This document shows positions 1-9,165 of a stretch of DNA of 64,000 nt, piece by piece. Source of the stretch: Methyloversatilis universalis FAM5 (GTDB lineage: Bacteria; Pseudomonadota; Gammaproteobacteria; Burkholderiales; Rhodocyclaceae); assembly GCF_000214035.2 (NCBI RefSeq), contig NZ_AFHG01000053.1:173877-237876 (forward strand), written 5' to 3'. How positions within the stretch are numbered: position 1 is the first letter of the stretch; every line of letters begins with the position of its first letter. Made by a program: the position numbers and the translations under genes. Below the pieces are notes generated by a model. It did not search any database. It was not told the DNA's origin and worked only from the letters and a program-made list of their open reading frames with translations.

Positions 1-2
1 AG

Positions 3-914
3 GACGCGCGCATCCGCGATTTCGTGCAGCGCCACCGCGACCATCCTGCGCTGCTGGCCTGGGGCGTGGGCAACGAGATCGAAACCGGCGTCGCCGATCC
101 AAAGCCGCTGTGGCGCGAGGTCGACCGCGTGGCCGGCATCGTAAAGGCACTCGATCCGCGCCACCCGACCGTGATGGTGGTGGCTGACAACAGCGACGAC
201 GGGCTGCGCCCGCTGGCCGACTGCTGTCCGCAGGTCGACCTGCTCGGGCTCAATGTCTATGGCGGCGCGATTTTCGAACTGCCGGCGCGCCTGCAGCGGC
301 TGGGCGTCACGAAACCGATGGTGGTGACCGAACTCGGCCCGCTGGGCCAGTGGCAGGCCGGTCGCAAGCCCTGGGGCGCGCCGGTGGAACTGACCAGCAC
401 GCAGAAGGCGGATTTTTTCCGCGAGGCACTGGCTTTCGTCGCCAGCCAGCCGCAGATCGTCGCCGCCTTCCCCTTCCTGTGGGGCGAGAAGCAGGAACAG
501 ACCGCGACCTGGCACGGCCTGCTGGCCGGTGGCCACGAAACCGCGATGACCGACGCGCTGGCCGCGGCCTGGGGGCGTCCGGAAGCCACCGCCGCACCGC
601 GCATTCTCGGCATCGGCATCGCCGCGGACGACTTCGCGCCCGGTGCTGAAATTTCGGCTGGCGTCGATGCTCGCGCCTTCGACGGGTCGGCGCTTACGAC
701 CGAATGGACCGTGCATGCAGAGGCGACCGACCTGCGCCTGGGCGGCGATGCCGAAGCGCCGCCGCCGCGCATCGGCGTGCGCATGCTGCAGGCAGACGCG
801 CGCAGCGTGCGCTTCGTCGCGCCCACGACCCCGGGTGCCTACCGGCTGTTCATCACGCTGACCGACAGCGCGAGCAAGGTGGCGACCGCCAACCTGCCGT
901 TCCGGGTGCGCTGA
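3..914 (+). CDS. glycoside hydrolase (GH2/GH5-like TIM barrel), 3' part
   Basis: The reading frame is open from the first bases of the window, so the 5' end is missing. About 300 residues remain. The GNEIE motif (near residue 25) matches the acid/base Glu of clan GH-A glycosidases, and TELGP (near residue 110) could hold the nucleophile Glu. The last 100 residues look like a beta-sandwich domain rather than barrel. Substrate and export cannot be judged without the N-terminus. The convergent neighbour srkA lies 150 bp downstream; the gap between them shows nothing recognisable. The clan assignment rests on two short motifs and the overall pattern; the family number is uncertain. Confidence 0.6.
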   Translation, partial: DARIRDFVQRHRDHPALLAWGVGNEIETGVADPKPLWREVDRVAGIVKALDPRHPTVMVVADNSDDGLRPLADCCPQVDLLGLNVYGGAIFELPARLQRLGVTKPMVVTELGPLGQWQAGRKPWGAPVELTSTQKADFFREALAFVASQPQIVAAFPFLWGEKQEQTATWHGLLAGGHETAMTDALAAAWGRPEATAAPRILGIGIAADDFAPGAEISAGVDARAFDGSALTTEWTVHAEATDLRLGGDAEAPPPRIGVRMLQADARSVRFVAPTTPGAYRLFITLTDSASKVATANLPFRVR

Positions 915-1064
915 CCGCGCTCGGGCGACCGCCCATGCAACCGGCCGGTGGACGCGACGCCCGGTCGCGACGGACGTTAAACCTAGGGAACGCGTCCGTG
1001 CGTCGCTGCACCGGAGGCGGAACGCCGCGACCACCGCAACGTTCCGAAGCCCGCGCCCGGGCGC

Positions 1065-2147
1065 TCAGCCCATGCCGGGCATGCGCCACAGCGGCGGCTC
1101 GTCCATCACCGCGATCTGTTCGCGCAGTTCGAGCACCCGTGCTTCCCAGTAGCGCGGCGTGTCGAACCAGGGGAAGGCGGCCGGGAAGGCCGGGTCCTGC
1201 CAGCGGCGGGCGATCCAGCCGCTGTGGTGGATGAGCCGCAGCGTGCGCAGCGCTTCGACCAGATGCAGCTCGCGCAGGTCGAATTCGCAGAACTCCTCGT
1301 AGCCGGCCAGCACGTCGCCGAGCTGGCGTACCCGGTCTTCGCGCTCGCCGGACAGCAGCATCCACAGATCCTGGATCGCCGGCGCCATGCGGCTGTCGTC
1401 GAAATCGACGAAGTGCGGTCCCTGGCCCTCGACCCACAGCATGTTGCCGACATGGCAGTCGCCGTGGGTACGGATGCGCGTCACGTCGCCGGCCCGCTCG
1501 AAGGCGGCGCGCACGCCATCCAGCGCCTGAGCGACCACGCCGCGATACACCTTTTCCAGCTCCGGCGGCACGAAGCCGTGGTCGAGTACATAGGCGGCCG
1601 GCTCGTCACCGAAGCTGGCAATGTCCAGCGCCGGCCGATGGGCATAGGGCTGCACCGCACCCACCGCATGGATGCGGCCCATGAAGCGGCCTATCCATTC
1701 CAGCGTGTCGCTGCGGTCCAGCTCGGGCGCGCGGCCGCCGCGTCGCGGAAACACCGCGAAACGATGGCCGGCGTGGTGCGCCAGCGTGTCGCCGGACGGC
1801 AGACGCAGCGGCGGCACCACCGGAATCTCGCGTTCGGCCAGCTCCAGGCTGAAAGCGTGCTCCTCCAGGATGGCCTCGTCGCTCCAGCGCGCCGGGCGAT
1901 AGAACTTGGCGATCACCGGCGTACCCTCGTCCAGCCCCACCTGATACACCCGGTTCTCGAAGCTGTTCAGCGCCAGCAGCCGGCCGTCGACCGGAAAACC
2001 GGCCGCTTCGAGCGCATCGAGCACGGTGTCCGGATTGAGGTCGGCATAGGGCTGTGAAGAAGGCTGCGATGCGGCCTGAGCCGCGCGCTGCACTGCTACG
2101 GGCAGCGGCGGCTGGGGTGGATCCGGCAGGTCGGTGTCGTCGGTCAT
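1065..2147 (-). CDS. srkA: stress-response Ser/Thr protein kinase SrkA (YihE/RdoA)
   Basis: This 360-residue protein is an aminoglycoside-phosphotransferase-fold kinase of the SrkA family, which acts in Cpx-type envelope stress responses and stress survival. Visible marks are NSFENRVYQVG at the start of the kinase fold, AKFYRP with the ATP-binding Lys, THGDCHVGNMLW as the catalytic loop, and FVDFDDSRM as the metal-binding segment. The E. coli protein is about 328 residues; the extra length is a Pro/Ala/Gln-rich N-terminal tail of about 30 residues, so translation may really begin slightly later. It is divergent from queE, with only about 60 bp between the two starts. Confidence 0.9.
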   Translation of the reverse strand: MTDDTDLPDPPQPPLPVAVQRAAQAASQPSSQPYADLNPDTVLDALEAAGFPVDGRLLALNSFENRVYQVGLDEGTPVIAKFYRPARWSDEAILEEHAFSLELAEREIPVVPPLRLPSGDTLAHHAGHRFAVFPRRGGRAPELDRSDTLEWIGRFMGRIHAVGAVQPYAHRPALDIASFGDEPAAYVLDHGFVPPELEKVYRGVVAQALDGVRAAFERAGDVTRIRTHGDCHVGNMLWVEGQGPHFVDFDDSRMAPAIQDLWMLLSGEREDRVRQLGDVLAGYEEFCEFDLRELHLVEALRTLRLIHHSGWIARRWQDPAFPAAFPWFDTPRYWEARVLELREQIAVMDEPPLWRMPGMG

Positions 2148-2210
2148 CAGGTGGAAAAATCCAATAAACGCGATACCCTAGCGTGTTTTGCGCAGTTTCT
2201 GGCATCGGTC

Positions 2211-2840
2211 GTGGCATATCAGGTCAAGGAAATCTTCTACACGCTGCAGGGCGAAGGCCTGAACGCTGGCCGCGCCGCCGTGTTCTGCCGCTTCGCCGGC
2301 TGCAATCTGTGGAGCGGCCGCGAGCAGGACAGGGCGAGCGCGCAGTGCCGCTTCTGCGACACCGACTTCGTCGGCACCGACGGCACGCTGGGCGGCCGCT
2401 ACGACGCCGATGCGCTGGCCGACACCGTCGCCGCGAGCTGGGCGGGCGAGGGTGGCGCGCGCTTCGTCGTGCTCACCGGCGGCGAACCGCTGCTGCAGGT
2501 CGACGCGCCGCTGATCGACGCGCTGCACGCGCGCGGCTTCGAAATCGCGGTGGAAACCAATGGCACGCTGCCGGCGCCGCCCGGACTGGACTGGGTGTGC
2601 GTCAGCCCGAAGGCCGGCAACCCGGTGGTGCAGACCCGCGGTCAGGAACTGAAAGTGGTGGTGCCGCAGGCCGGCCTCGACCTGACCGCGATGGAAGCCT
2701 GGGATTTCGAGCACTTCCTGGTGCAGCCGATGGACAATGCGGCTTCGGCGGACAACACCCGCTGGGCCATCGAATGGTGCATGCAGCACCCGCGCTGGAG
2801 GCTGAGCTTCCAGACGCACAAGGCGGTCGGCATACGCTGA
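2211..2840 (+). CDS. queE: 7-carboxy-7-deazaguanine synthase QueE
   Basis: QueE is the radical-SAM enzyme that contracts 6-carboxytetrahydropterin to 7-carboxy-7-deazaguanine in queuosine synthesis. The product begins VAYQVKEIFYTLQGEG, the usual QueE start, so I chose GTG 2211 rather than the in-frame upstream codon at 2151. The cluster-binding cysteines follow the unusual C-x14-C-x2-C spacing of this family (GCNLWSG to CRFC), not C-x3-C-x2-C. LTGGEPLL is the glycine-rich SAM motif. About 209 residues, the usual size. queD follows 62 bp downstream and supplies the substrate. Confidence 0.93.
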   Translation: MAYQVKEIFYTLQGEGLNAGRAAVFCRFAGCNLWSGREQDRASAQCRFCDTDFVGTDGTLGGRYDADALADTVAASWAGEGGARFVVLTGGEPLLQVDAPLIDALHARGFEIAVETNGTLPAPPGLDWVCVSPKAGNPVVQTRGQELKVVVPQAGLDLTAMEAWDFEHFLVQPMDNAASADNTRWAIEWCMQHPRWRLSFQTHKAVGIR

Positions 2841-2902
2841 CCGCTGCAGACCCGGAACCGCGCGCACTGCATGACGTGGCGGTTCCTTTTGGACGTATCG
2901 AG

Positions 2903-3268
2903 ATGGTTGTTGAACTGAGCCAGCGCTTCTTCTTCGAAGCCGCCCACACCCTGCGCCGCAAGGTGGAAACCGAATCCAGCCTGCGCATTCACGGGCACAC
3001 CTATCACGCCGAAGTGAGCCTGCGCGGCGAGCCGGACCCGGCCAGCGGCATGCTGATGGATCTGGCGGTGTTCCGCGCCGCGCTGGCCGAGGTCAGGGCG
3101 AAGCTGGACCACCGCTTCCTGGACGAGGTCGAGGGCATCGGCCCCGCCACGCTGGAGAACCTCTGTCATTACCTGTGGCGCGAACTGGCGCCGCAGCTGC
3201 CGCAGCTCGCGCGGGTGACCGTCGAGCGCCAGGCTTCGGGCGACAAATGCACGCTCAGTGCATGCTGA
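2903..3268 (+). CDS. queD: 6-carboxy-5,6,7,8-tetrahydropterin synthase QueD
   Basis: This 121-residue protein converts dihydroneopterin triphosphate to 6-carboxytetrahydropterin, the step before QueE. The zinc-binding histidines are visible in FFEAAH (His about residue 15) and HGHTYH. The catalytic Cys-containing loop typical of larger family members is replaced here by a shorter stretch, and the C-terminal VERQASGDKCTLSAC contains the conserved Glu. Start ATG 2903 gives the canonical MVVELSQRFFFEAAH opening. It lies just downstream of queE on the same strand, consistent with a two-gene queuosine operon. Confidence 0.92.
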   Translation: MVVELSQRFFFEAAHTLRRKVETESSLRIHGHTYHAEVSLRGEPDPASGMLMDLAVFRAALAEVRAKLDHRFLDEVEGIGPATLENLCHYLWRELAPQLPQLARVTVERQASGDKCTLSAC

Positions 3269-3295
3269 ACTGACACCGCGGCCGCCCACCGCACG

Positions 3296-5350
3296 ATGAA
3301 CCTCTTTCTGCGGCGGACCTGTGCTGCCGCCGCCTGCGCGCTGCTGGCGCTGGCGGCGCCCGCGGCGCGTGCGCTCGCGCCCGATTTCGCCACCGTGCGC
3401 GACGGCTGGCGCTCTTCCGAAGCCCGCCTGCTCGACCGCAACGGCCAGCCGCTGGCCGAAATCCGCGTGGATTTCACCGAACGGCGGCTGGACTGGGTGT
3501 CCGCCCGCGCGCTGTCGCCGCCGCTGATCCGCGCGCTGCTGGTGGCCGAGGACAAGCGCTTTCTCGAACATTCGGGCGTAGACTGGACCGCGCTCGCCGG
3601 CGCCACCTGGGACAACATCTGGCGCACGCTGGAAGGCCGTCGTCCGCGCGGCGCCTCTACGCTCACCATGCAGCTGGCCGGCCTGATCGATCCGGCGCTG
3701 CGGCTGCAGGGCAGCCGCCGCTCGGTCGGCCAGAAATGGGACCAGGCGGCCGCCGCGCGCGAAATCGAACGCCGCTGGAACAAGGCGGAAATCCTCGAAG
3801 CCTATTTCAACCTCGCGCCCTTCCGCGGCGAACTGCGCGGCATTTCGGCCGCCAGCCGCGGCCTGTTCGGCAAGGACCCGGATGCGGTCGACCTGCGCGA
3901 GGCGCTGCTGCTGGCTGCGCTGCTGCGCGGCCCGAATGCCGGCGCCGACCGGGTCGGCCAGCGCGCCTGCGCGGTCGCGCTCAAGCTCAAGCCGGCGCCG
4001 GCCTGCAGCGAACTGAAGGCGCTGGCCGATCAGGTGCTCGCCCGCCGCTACCGGCTCGACCCGCGCTGGAACGAAGCACCCGCGCTGGCCCGCCGGCTGC
4101 TGCGCGAAACCGGAGAACAGCGCGCCACCACGCTGGACGCGCGACTGCAGCGGCGCGCGCTGGACGCGCTGGGCCGCGAGCGCAGCGACGTGTCCGTCGT
4201 GGTGATGGACAACGCGAGCGGCGAGGTGCTGGTATGGGCCGGCGGCCCGGACGAGGTCGACGTCGCCGCGCGCAAGCTGCCGGCCGGCAGCGTGACCCAG
4301 CCCTTCCTGTACGGACTGGCGCTCGACCAGCGCTGGATCAGCGCTGCATCGGTGTTCGACGACAGCCTGGTGCATGTCGCGCTGCCGGTGCCGCCCGGCG
4401 TACAGGGCAGTGGCGCCGCGCTCAGCACCCGCACCGCACTGGCCCAGGCGGCGGACATTCCCGCGCTGCGAGTGCGGGCGCTGGTCGGCGACGACACGCT
4501 GATCGCGCTGCTGCGCGCGCACGGGCTGGACGCCTCGGCGGGCAGCGGCACGCGCGCCAGCCTGCCGGACATGGCCAATGCCTTCCGCACCCTGGCCAAT
4601 GACGGCGTATGGACGCCCTGGGCGGTCGAAGCCGCGCAGTGGCGCGGTGCCGACCGCAGCGGCAAGCGGCTGTGGGCGCCGCCGGTGGCCTGGCTGACCG
4701 GCGATCTGCTGTCCTCGCGCACCGCGCCGGACGGTCGCCCGTGGCACGCGGTCATGCACGGCCGCAGCGCAGACCGCAGCACCTTCTGGTCGGTGGGCTG
4801 GACCCGTCGTCACACCATCGCGCTGCGCGCCGCACACCCGGTGGCCGGGCTGTGGAACGGCGTGGTCGCCGCGCTCGATCCGGCGCCGGGCGAAGCGCCG
4901 CCGCCGGCGCCCGGACTGGAGCCGCAGCATCTGCGCTTCGAACCGGAGATCGAAACCGACCGCGAAGAGTATTTCCTGCCGGGCACGCAGCAGGCGTTCG
5001 CCGACGCGGTGCTGCGCGACCTGTATGGCCGGCCACGCATCGTGCAGCCGACGTCGGGCGTGAAGCTGGTGAGCGCCGGCCTGCCCGGCGGCCGGCAGGC
5101 GCTGCTGTTCGAAGCGCGCCCGCCGCTGCCCGGACTGCTGTGGCAGATCGGCGACGAAAAGCTGCCGGCGGTCGAAGGTCGCGCGCTGTGGAGCCCGCGC
5201 CCCGGCCGCTACCGGCTCACCCTGACCGACGCTCAGGGTGAGGCGCTGGAAGCGACGGAATTCGAGGTCCGGCTGGACCTCGGTCCGGAGGCGCTCAGTG
5301 GCGCGCCGGCGCCTCGTACACCACCTGGCCCGACACCAGCGTCGCGCTGA
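3296..5350 (+). CDS. pbpC: penicillin-binding protein 1C with intact glycosyltransferase and degenerate transpeptidase domain
   Basis: A 684-residue periplasmic protein with an N-terminal signal or anchor, a GT51 glycosyltransferase domain (residues about 75-250), a transpeptidase-like domain (about 290-540) and the PBP1C C-terminal domain. The GT51 motifs are intact: EDKRFLEHSG with the catalytic Glu, and GASTLTMQL. The transpeptidase motifs are not. The SxxK position reads SVTQ, SxN reads QAAD within ALAQAADIPAL, and KTG reads HGR before SADRSTFWSVGW. It should polymerise glycan but probably does not cross-link or bind penicillin covalently. Its 3' end overlaps the convergent pyrC' by 56 bp. 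Confidence 0.9.
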   Translation: MNLFLRRTCAAAACALLALAAPAARALAPDFATVRDGWRSSEARLLDRNGQPLAEIRVDFTERRLDWVSARALSPPLIRALLVAEDKRFLEHSGVDWTALAGATWDNIWRTLEGRRPRGASTLTMQLAGLIDPALRLQGSRRSVGQKWDQAAAAREIERRWNKAEILEAYFNLAPFRGELRGISAASRGLFGKDPDAVDLREALLLAALLRGPNAGADRVGQRACAVALKLKPAPACSELKALADQVLARRYRLDPRWNEAPALARRLLRETGEQRATTLDARLQRRALDALGRERSDVSVVVMDNASGEVLVWAGGPDEVDVAARKLPAGSVTQPFLYGLALDQRWISAASVFDDSLVHVALPVPPGVQGSGAALSTRTALAQAADIPALRVRALVGDDTLIALLRAHGLDASAGSGTRASLPDMANAFRTLANDGVWTPWAVEAAQWRGADRSGKRLWAPPVAWLTGDLLSSRTAPDGRPWHAVMHGRSADRSTFWSVGWTRRHTIALRAAHPVAGLWNGVVAALDPAPGEAPPPAPGLEPQHLRFEPEIETDREEYFLPGTQQAFADAVLRDLYGRPRIVQPTSGVKLVSAGLPGGRQALLFEARPPLPGLLWQIGDEKLPAVEGRALWSPRPGRYRLTLTDAQGEALEATEFEVRLDLGPEALSGAPAPRTPPGPTPASR

Positions 5351-6581
5351 CCCGGCCCAGCAGTTCGCGGCCGAGGTAAGGCGTGTTCTTGCCCTGGCTA
5401 CGCAGCGTTTCCCGGCTGATGCGCACCGGCGCGTCGGCGTCGAAGATGCACACGTCGGCCGCGCCGCCCACCTTCAGATGACCGGCGTTCAGGCCGAGCA
5501 CGCGCGCCGCGTCCGACGTGATGCGCGCCAGCGCGAGCTTGAGCGGCAGATGCATTTCGCGCGCCCAGGCCAGCGTCAGCGGCAGCAGCAGTTCGAGACC
5601 GGTGGTGCCCGGTTCGGCTTCGGCGAACGGCACCTGCTTGGCGTCGTCATCGACCGGCGTGTGGTCGGAACACAGCGCGTCGATGCGGCCGTCGGCCAGC
5701 GCGGCGCGCAGCGCCTCGCGGTCGAACTGCGCGCGCAGCGGCGGCACGGTGCGGCACTGCGGGTCGAAATAGCCGATGTCGACGTCGCACAGGTGCAGCG
5801 CGTGGATGGCCACATCACAGCTCACCTGCATGCCGTCCAGGCGCGCCTGGTCGATCAGCATCAGGCCGGCGCGGCTGGAAATGCGGGCCAGGTGCAGGCG
5901 GCAGCCGGTGGCGCGCGCAAGCTGCAGCATGCGGCCGATGGCCAGCGTTTCGGCCAGCACAGGAATGCCGGTCAGACCCAGCCGCGCAGCGATCTCGCCC
6001 TCGTGCGCCACGCCGCCGGCGGCCAGATGCAGGTCGGTCGGCTGCAGCCACACGGTATAGCCGAAGGTGGCCGCGTACTGCATGGCGCGGAACAGCACCT
6101 GGGTGTCGTCCACCGGTTCGTTGGCCTGCGAGAAGGCGATGCAGCCAGCATCAGTCAGTTCGCCCATTTCGGTCAGCCGCTCGCCCTTCAGACCGACGGT
6201 CAGCGCGCCATGCGGATACACGTGCGCGAGATTGAGCATGCGCGCCCGGTGCTTCAGCATTTCGACCAGACCCGGTTCGTCCAGCACCGGATCGGTGTCC
6301 GGCGGGCAGGCCAGGCTGGTGACGCCGCCGGCGACCGCCGCCGCCATTTCCGACTCCAGCGTCGCGCGGTATTCCAGACCCGGCTCGCGCAGCCGCGCGC
6401 ACAGGTCGATCAGGCCGGGCACCACGATGTGCCCGGCAGCGTCGATCACCCGGTTGGCATGGAAGCCATCCGGCGCCGCGCCCAGCGCCACCACCTTGCC
6501 GGCCGCGATGAACACGTCGGTCTGCGCGTCGATGTCCTGCGCCGGATCGATCAGCCGGCCGCCCTTGATGTGGATCTTCAT
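5295..6581 (-). CDS. pyrC': dihydroorotase-like protein PyrC' (probably non-catalytic ATCase partner)
   Basis: A 428-residue member of the class I dihydroorotase family. The canonical metal-binding HxH of the D-x-HxH-LREPG segment is absent: it reads [10 protein letters not shown] near residue 60. Such proteins, called PyrC' or PyrX in Pseudomonas, do not make dihydroorotate but are needed to assemble active aspartate transcarbamoylase. The order ruvX-pyrR-pyrB-pyrC' is the same as in Pseudomonas and supports this reading. The start overlaps the pyrB stop by 4 bp, so the genes are translationally coupled. A true catalytic dihydroorotase should be encoded elsewhere. Confidence 0.88.
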   Translation of the reverse strand: MKIHIKGGRLIDPAQDIDAQTDVFIAAGKVVALGAAPDGFHANRVIDAAGHIVVPGLIDLCARLREPGLEYRATLESEMAAAVAGGVTSLACPPDTDPVLDEPGLVEMLKHRARMLNLAHVYPHGALTVGLKGERLTEMGELTDAGCIAFSQANEPVDDTQVLFRAMQYAATFGYTVWLQPTDLHLAAGGVAHEGEIAARLGLTGIPVLAETLAIGRMLQLARATGCRLHLARISSRAGLMLIDQARLDGMQVSCDVAIHALHLCDVDIGYFDPQCRTVPPLRAQFDREALRAALADGRIDALCSDHTPVDDDAKQVPFAEAEPGTTGLELLLPLTLAWAREMHLPLKLALARITSDAARVLGLNAGHLKVGGAADVCIFDADAPVRISRETLRSQGKNTPYLGRELLGRVSATLVSGQVVYEAPARH

Positions 6582-7546
6582 GCGTTTCCTCCGCCCAGCA
6601 TGGCCATCACCGCCATGCGCACCGCGATGCCGAAGGTGACCTGCGGCAGGATGACCGCCTGCCGGCCATCAGCCACCGCGGAATCGATCTCGACCCCGCG
6701 GTTCATCGGTCCCGGGTGCAGCACGATGGCATCGGGCTTGGCCAGTGCGAGCTTCTCTTCGGTCAGGCCGAAGAACTTGAAATACTCCTGTGCGCTGGGC
6801 AGCAGCGAGCCCTGCATGCGCTCGTTCTGCAATCGCAGCATCATCACCACGTCTACGCCGCGCAGACCTTCGCGCATGTCGTGGAAGACGCGGCAGCCGA
6901 GGCGTTCGATGTCCTGCGGCAGCAGGGTTTTCGGCGCGACCGCACGCAGGTCGGGTACGCCCAGCGTGGACAGCGCGTGGATCTGGCTGCGCGCCACCCG
7001 CGAATGCAGGATGTCGCCGACCACCGCCACCGACAGCTGCGTGAAGTCGCGCTTGTAGTGGCGGATGGTGTACATGTCGAGCAGGCCCTGGGTCGGGTGC
7101 GCGTGGCGCCCGTCGCCGGCATTGACCACATGAATGTGGTCGCGCCCGGTCGCTTCCAGGTGCTGGGCGATCAGGTAGGGCGCGCCGCTGGAGGCGTGGC
7201 GCACGACGAACATGTCGGCCTGCATGGCCGCCAGGTTATCTACCGTGTCGAGCAGGGTTTCGCCCTTGTTGGTCGAACTGGTCGCGATGTTCAGGTTGAT
7301 CACGTCCGCCGACAGCCGCTTGGCGGCGATCTCGAAGGTGGTGCGGGTGCGCGTGCTGTTCTCGAAGAACAGGTTGAACACGCTCTTGCCGCGCAGCAGC
7401 GGCACCTTCTTCACTTCGCGCTCGGCCACGTCGGCGAAGGGCTCGGCGGTGTCGAGGATGCGGGTGATCACGTCACGCGGCAGGCCTTCGGTGGTGAGCA
7501 GGTGCTGCAGCTCGCCGTGCTTGTTCAGTTGCGGATTGCGGGCCAT
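6578..7546 (-). CDS. pyrB: aspartate carbamoyltransferase catalytic subunit PyrB
   Basis: PyrB condenses carbamoyl phosphate and aspartate in de novo pyrimidine synthesis. The 322-residue product carries [13 protein letters not shown] (carbamoyl-phosphate STRT site), HPTQGLLD and HPGPMNRG. The start at 7546 follows a GGAG ribosome site and gives [13 protein letters not shown]; a longer frame continues upstream but lies inside pyrR. It starts 3 bp after pyrR ends and its stop overlaps pyrC', giving a tight pyrR-pyrB-pyrC' operon. Confidence 0.96.
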   Translation of the reverse strand: MARNPQLNKHGELQHLLTTEGLPRDVITRILDTAEPFADVAEREVKKVPLLRGKSVFNLFFENSTRTRTTFEIAAKRLSADVINLNIATSSTNKGETLLDTVDNLAAMQADMFVVRHASSGAPYLIAQHLEATGRDHIHVVNAGDGRHAHPTQGLLDMYTIRHYKRDFTQLSVAVVGDILHSRVARSQIHALSTLGVPDLRAVAPKTLLPQDIERLGCRVFHDMREGLRGVDVVMMLRLQNERMQGSLLPSAQEYFKFFGLTEEKLALAKPDAIVLHPGPMNRGVEIDSAVADGRQAVILPQVTFGIAVRMAVMAMLGGGNA

Positions 7547-7548
7547 GT

Positions 7549-8046
7549 TCACTCCTGATCCTGTACCAGGCGCAGCGCGAGACGGCCATCGTCCTGCACC
7601 AGCTTCACGCGGCTGCCGGCCGGCGGCGCGTAGCGGGTGGCGCAGTACGTCGCGGCCACCGGCAGCTGACGACCGCCGCGATCGACCAGCACCGCCAGTT
7701 CGACCCGCGCCGGCCGACCGTAGTCGAACAGTTCGTTCAGCGCGGCACGCACCGTGCGGCCGGTATGCAGCACGTCGTCGACCAGCACCAGCGGCCGGCC
7801 TTCGATATCGAAGGGCAGGCTGGAACGGCGCGCGTCGCGCGACAGCCCGCGCTGTGCGTAGTCGTCGCGGTAGAAGCTCACGTCTAGCGCGCCCGGCGGC
7901 TGCGCCAGACCCAGCAGCGCGTGCAGGCGCTGCGCGACCCACACCCCGCCGGAGTGCAGGCCGACCAGCGCGGTGTCCGGCGTCATGTGCGGCCGCATCT
8001 GCGCCGCCAGATCCGCCAGCAGAAGTTCTGCGTCAGGCAGTGACAT
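7549..8046 (-). CDS. pyrR: bifunctional pyr regulator / uracil phosphoribosyltransferase PyrR
   Basis: A 165-residue phosphoribosyltransferase-fold protein. The PRPP-binding loop is [13 protein letters not shown] (about residues 85-97), and [12 protein letters not shown] is typical of PyrR. In this operon position it may sense UMP and control pyr genes, though an attenuator is not evident in the 2 bp before pyrB. The start overlaps the end of ruvX by 14 bp. The uracil phosphoribosyltransferase activity of Gram-negative PyrR proteins varies, so only the fold and family are firm. Confidence 0.92.
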   Translation of the reverse strand: MSLPDAELLLADLAAQMRPHMTPDTALVGLHSGGVWVAQRLHALLGLAQPPGALDVSFYRDDYAQRGLSRDARRSSLPFDIEGRPLVLVDDVLHTGRTVRAALNELFDYGRPARVELAVLVDRGGRQLPVAATYCATRYAPPAGSRVKLVQDDGRLALRLVQDQE

Positions 8047-8476
8047 CGAAATAGTCCTTCAGGATGAGCTGGGCCGCGTGTGCGTCCAGCTGTTTCTTGC
8101 GTTCGCGCCAGTCCTTCTGGCCACCGTCGCGCAGCTGCGCGTCGGCTTCGGCCGAAGTGAAGCGTTCGTCCTGCAGCGCCACCGGCAGCCGGTAACGGCC
8201 TTCGAGCTGGCGCGCGAAGCGCTGAGCGCGTGCGGTCATGTCGTGCGGTTCGCCGTCCGGCGACAGCGGCAGGCCGACCACCAGCAGCGCCGGCTTCCAT
8301 TCGTCGAGCAGGCGGCCGATGCCGGACCAGCGGGCGTCGTTGGTTTCGGCATCCAGCGTGGTGAGGGCGGAGGCGGTGCGCAGTTCGCATTCGCCGACTG
8401 CGACGCCGATGCGCTTTTCGCCGAAATCGAATGCGAGCACGGTGCCGCGCGCGGGCAGCGCGGCCGGATCAGGCAT
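8033..8476 (-). CDS. ruvX: Holliday junction resolvase-like / pre-16S rRNA nuclease RuvX (YqgF)
   Basis: A 147-residue RNase H-fold nuclease of the YqgF family, implicated in maturation of the 16S rRNA 5' end. The motif [15 protein letters not shown] with its first catalytic Asp, [12 protein letters not shown], and the DERFTSAEA segment are all present. The start at 8476 gives [11 protein letters not shown] and overlaps the yqgE stop by 8 bp. The frame extends upstream to 8533, but that part is antiparallel to nothing recognisable and sits within yqgE. Confidence 0.93.
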   Translation of the reverse strand: MPDPAALPARGTVLAFDFGEKRIGVAVGECELRTASALTTLDAETNDARWSGIGRLLDEWKPALLVVGLPLSPDGEPHDMTARAQRFARQLEGRYRLPVALQDERFTSAEADAQLRDGGQKDWRERKKQLDAHAAQLILKDYFDVTA

Positions 8477-9047
8477 GTCCGGCCACTTCGGACAGCGACG
8501 CGTAATCGACGCCGAGCAGCTGCATGGCGGCAATCAGGCGCTCTTCCGGCGGCAGGCCGAAAATGATCTGCGGGTCGGCGCGCACCGTGAGCCAGGCGTT
8601 CTGCGCCAGTTCCCACTCGATCTGGCCGGCCTGCCAGCCGGCGTAACCGAGCGTGACCAGCACTTCTTCCGGCTCGTTCTCGCCGCCCAGCGACTGCAGC
8701 ACGTCGCGCGACGAGGTCAGCGCAAGGCCGTTGCCGATGTCGATGCTGGACTGGAAGCTGCCGACCGGGCGGTGCAGCACGAAACCGCGGTCGGTCTGCA
8801 CCGGACCGCCGAAATACACCGGCTGGCCCTGGAAGCGCGAGGACTCGAGGGTCATGTCGATGCGCTCGAACAGGTCGTCCAGCGACATGTCGATCGGCCG
8901 GTTCACGATGACGCCGAGCGCCCCCTGATCGTTGTGCTCGCACACCAGAGTGAGCGTGCGCGCGAAATTCTTGTCGGCCATGGCGGGCATGGCGATCAGG
9001 AAATGGCCGGTCAGATTGACCGTGGGCGTCATGGCGTGTGCGGACAT
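8469..9047 (-). CDS. yqgE: YqgE/AlgH family protein (UPF0301)
   Basis: A 192-residue UPF0301 protein. It shows the family's opening [12 protein letters not shown], the [16 protein letters not shown] segment, VYFGGPVQ and the [14 protein letters not shown] motif. The molecular role is unknown; the family is named from an alginate regulator in Pseudomonas. It is the first gene of the yqgE-ruvX-pyrR-pyrB-pyrC' run. The start at 9047 ([10 protein letters not shown]) gives the family's usual length; ATG 9032 is an alternative. Confidence 0.93.
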   Translation of the reverse strand: MSAHAMTPTVNLTGHFLIAMPAMADKNFARTLTLVCEHNDQGALGVIVNRPIDMSLDDLFERIDMTLESSRFQGQPVYFGGPVQTDRGFVLHRPVGSFQSSIDIGNGLALTSSRDVLQSLGGENEPEEVLVTLGYAGWQAGQIEWELAQNAWLTVRADPQIIFGLPPEERLIAAMQLLGVDYASLSEVAGHA

Positions 9048-9165
9048 GGGATGATTTTATCCGTGTTGGGCGCCGGCCGCGAACCGGCACGAAACTGAAG
9101 CGGCGGCGCGCACTCGAAGCGCCACCCGTTCCCCCCCTGAATTCTCCTTTTCACGGACTGCCCGC

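Noticed and set aside
2642-4930. Open frame of 762 codons on the minus strand
   Set aside because: It is antisense to queD and pbpC, Arg/Gly/Gln-rich without domain sense, and reflects the high GC of the third codon position.
5238-7058. Open frame of 606 codons on the plus strand
   Set aside because: Antisense to pyrC' and pyrB; His/Arg/Gln-rich composition typical of a shadow.
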